DNA of 6,749 bases, taken from assembly GCA_005777205.1 (NCBI GenBank), contig SXNB01000181.1:1-6749 (forward strand), in the 5' to 3' direction. This document shows, one piece after another, positions 6,650-6,749 of the stretch. How positions within the stretch are numbered: the first letter of the stretch is position 1; every line of letters starts with the position of its first letter. This DNA is from Burkholderiales bacterium (lineage in GTDB: Bacteria > Pseudomonadota > Gammaproteobacteria > Burkholderiales > SG8-39). The position numbers were made by a program, and so were the translations under genes. The notes below the pieces were generated by a model that searched no databases, had not been told where the DNA came from, and saw only the letters and a program-made list of their open reading frames with translations.

Positions 6650-6656
6650 CAGGCCA

Positions 6657-6749
6657 GTGGACAACAATATCGAGACCGTAGAGGCGCGGGCAGCGATAGA
6701 GTGCTGCCGGCCGGGGTTCGAGGAGGAGATGGCAGCCATCAAGGCGGCC
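6657..6749 (+). CDS. Possible start of an unidentified plus-strand gene, partial
   Basis: From a GTG at 6657 the plus strand reads VDNNIETVEARAAIECC and then RPGFEEEMAAIKAA to the window end without a stop (31 codons). Most of its codons end in G or C, as in the real genes here, whereas the minus-strand frame that continues TtcA does not show this clearly. The peptide looks helical and acidic. I do not recognise it. Whether GTG is the start or the gene is cut here by the junction with ttcA cannot be told; AGG four nt before the GTG is too close to be a good ribosome site. Confidence 0.35.
   Translation, partial: MDNNIETVEARAAIECCRPGFEEEMAAIKAA

Overview
The window is GC-rich bacterial DNA with closely packed genes and strong G/C preference at third codon positions. 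The gene set (AhcY, a MetF of about 280 residues, TtcA with its CxxC iron-sulfur motifs, a DUF3750 protein, a YdjM-type membrane protein) fits a beta- or gammaproteobacterium. I cannot narrow it further from the sequence.

Layout. (1) Positions 1-1255, plus strand: the 3' end of ahcY followed after 8 nt by a complete metF, a methyl-cycle / one-carbon pair. (2) Positions 1269-3835, minus strand, convergent with metF: a 498-residue protein joining an N-terminal Cro/YdaS-like helix-turn-helix to a complete alanine/serine-glyoxylate-type aminotransferase, then 14 nt later a YdjM-family membrane-bound putative metal-dependent hydrolase. A sigma70-like promoter overlapped by a 19-bp palindrome lies immediately before the fusion gene. 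(3) Positions 3836-4046: divergent intergenic region. (4) Positions 4047-5270, plus strand: an MFS transporter with a TTG start. (5) Positions 5296 to about 6649, minus strand, convergent with the MFS gene: the C-terminal two thirds of TtcA (tRNA 2-thiocytidine synthesis), then 2 nt later a DUF3750 protein with an N-terminal membrane segment. (6) About 6650-6749: sequence that no longer reads as TtcA but looks coding on the plus strand.

How the genes relate. AhcY removes S-adenosylhomocysteine and releases homocysteine; MetF supplies 5-methyl-THF to remethylate it. The aminotransferase would link serine, alanine, glycine and glyoxylate, which is metabolically adjacent, but it is on the opposite strand under its own promoter.

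The two observations most worth following are the DNA-binding-domain/aminotransferase fusion with an operator-like palindrome on its own promoter (a possible PLP-enzyme one-component regulator, distinct from the MocR architecture, or a dual-start gene), and the abrupt loss of TtcA similarity at a CCTGCAGG site near the right edge (rearrangement or chimeric join).
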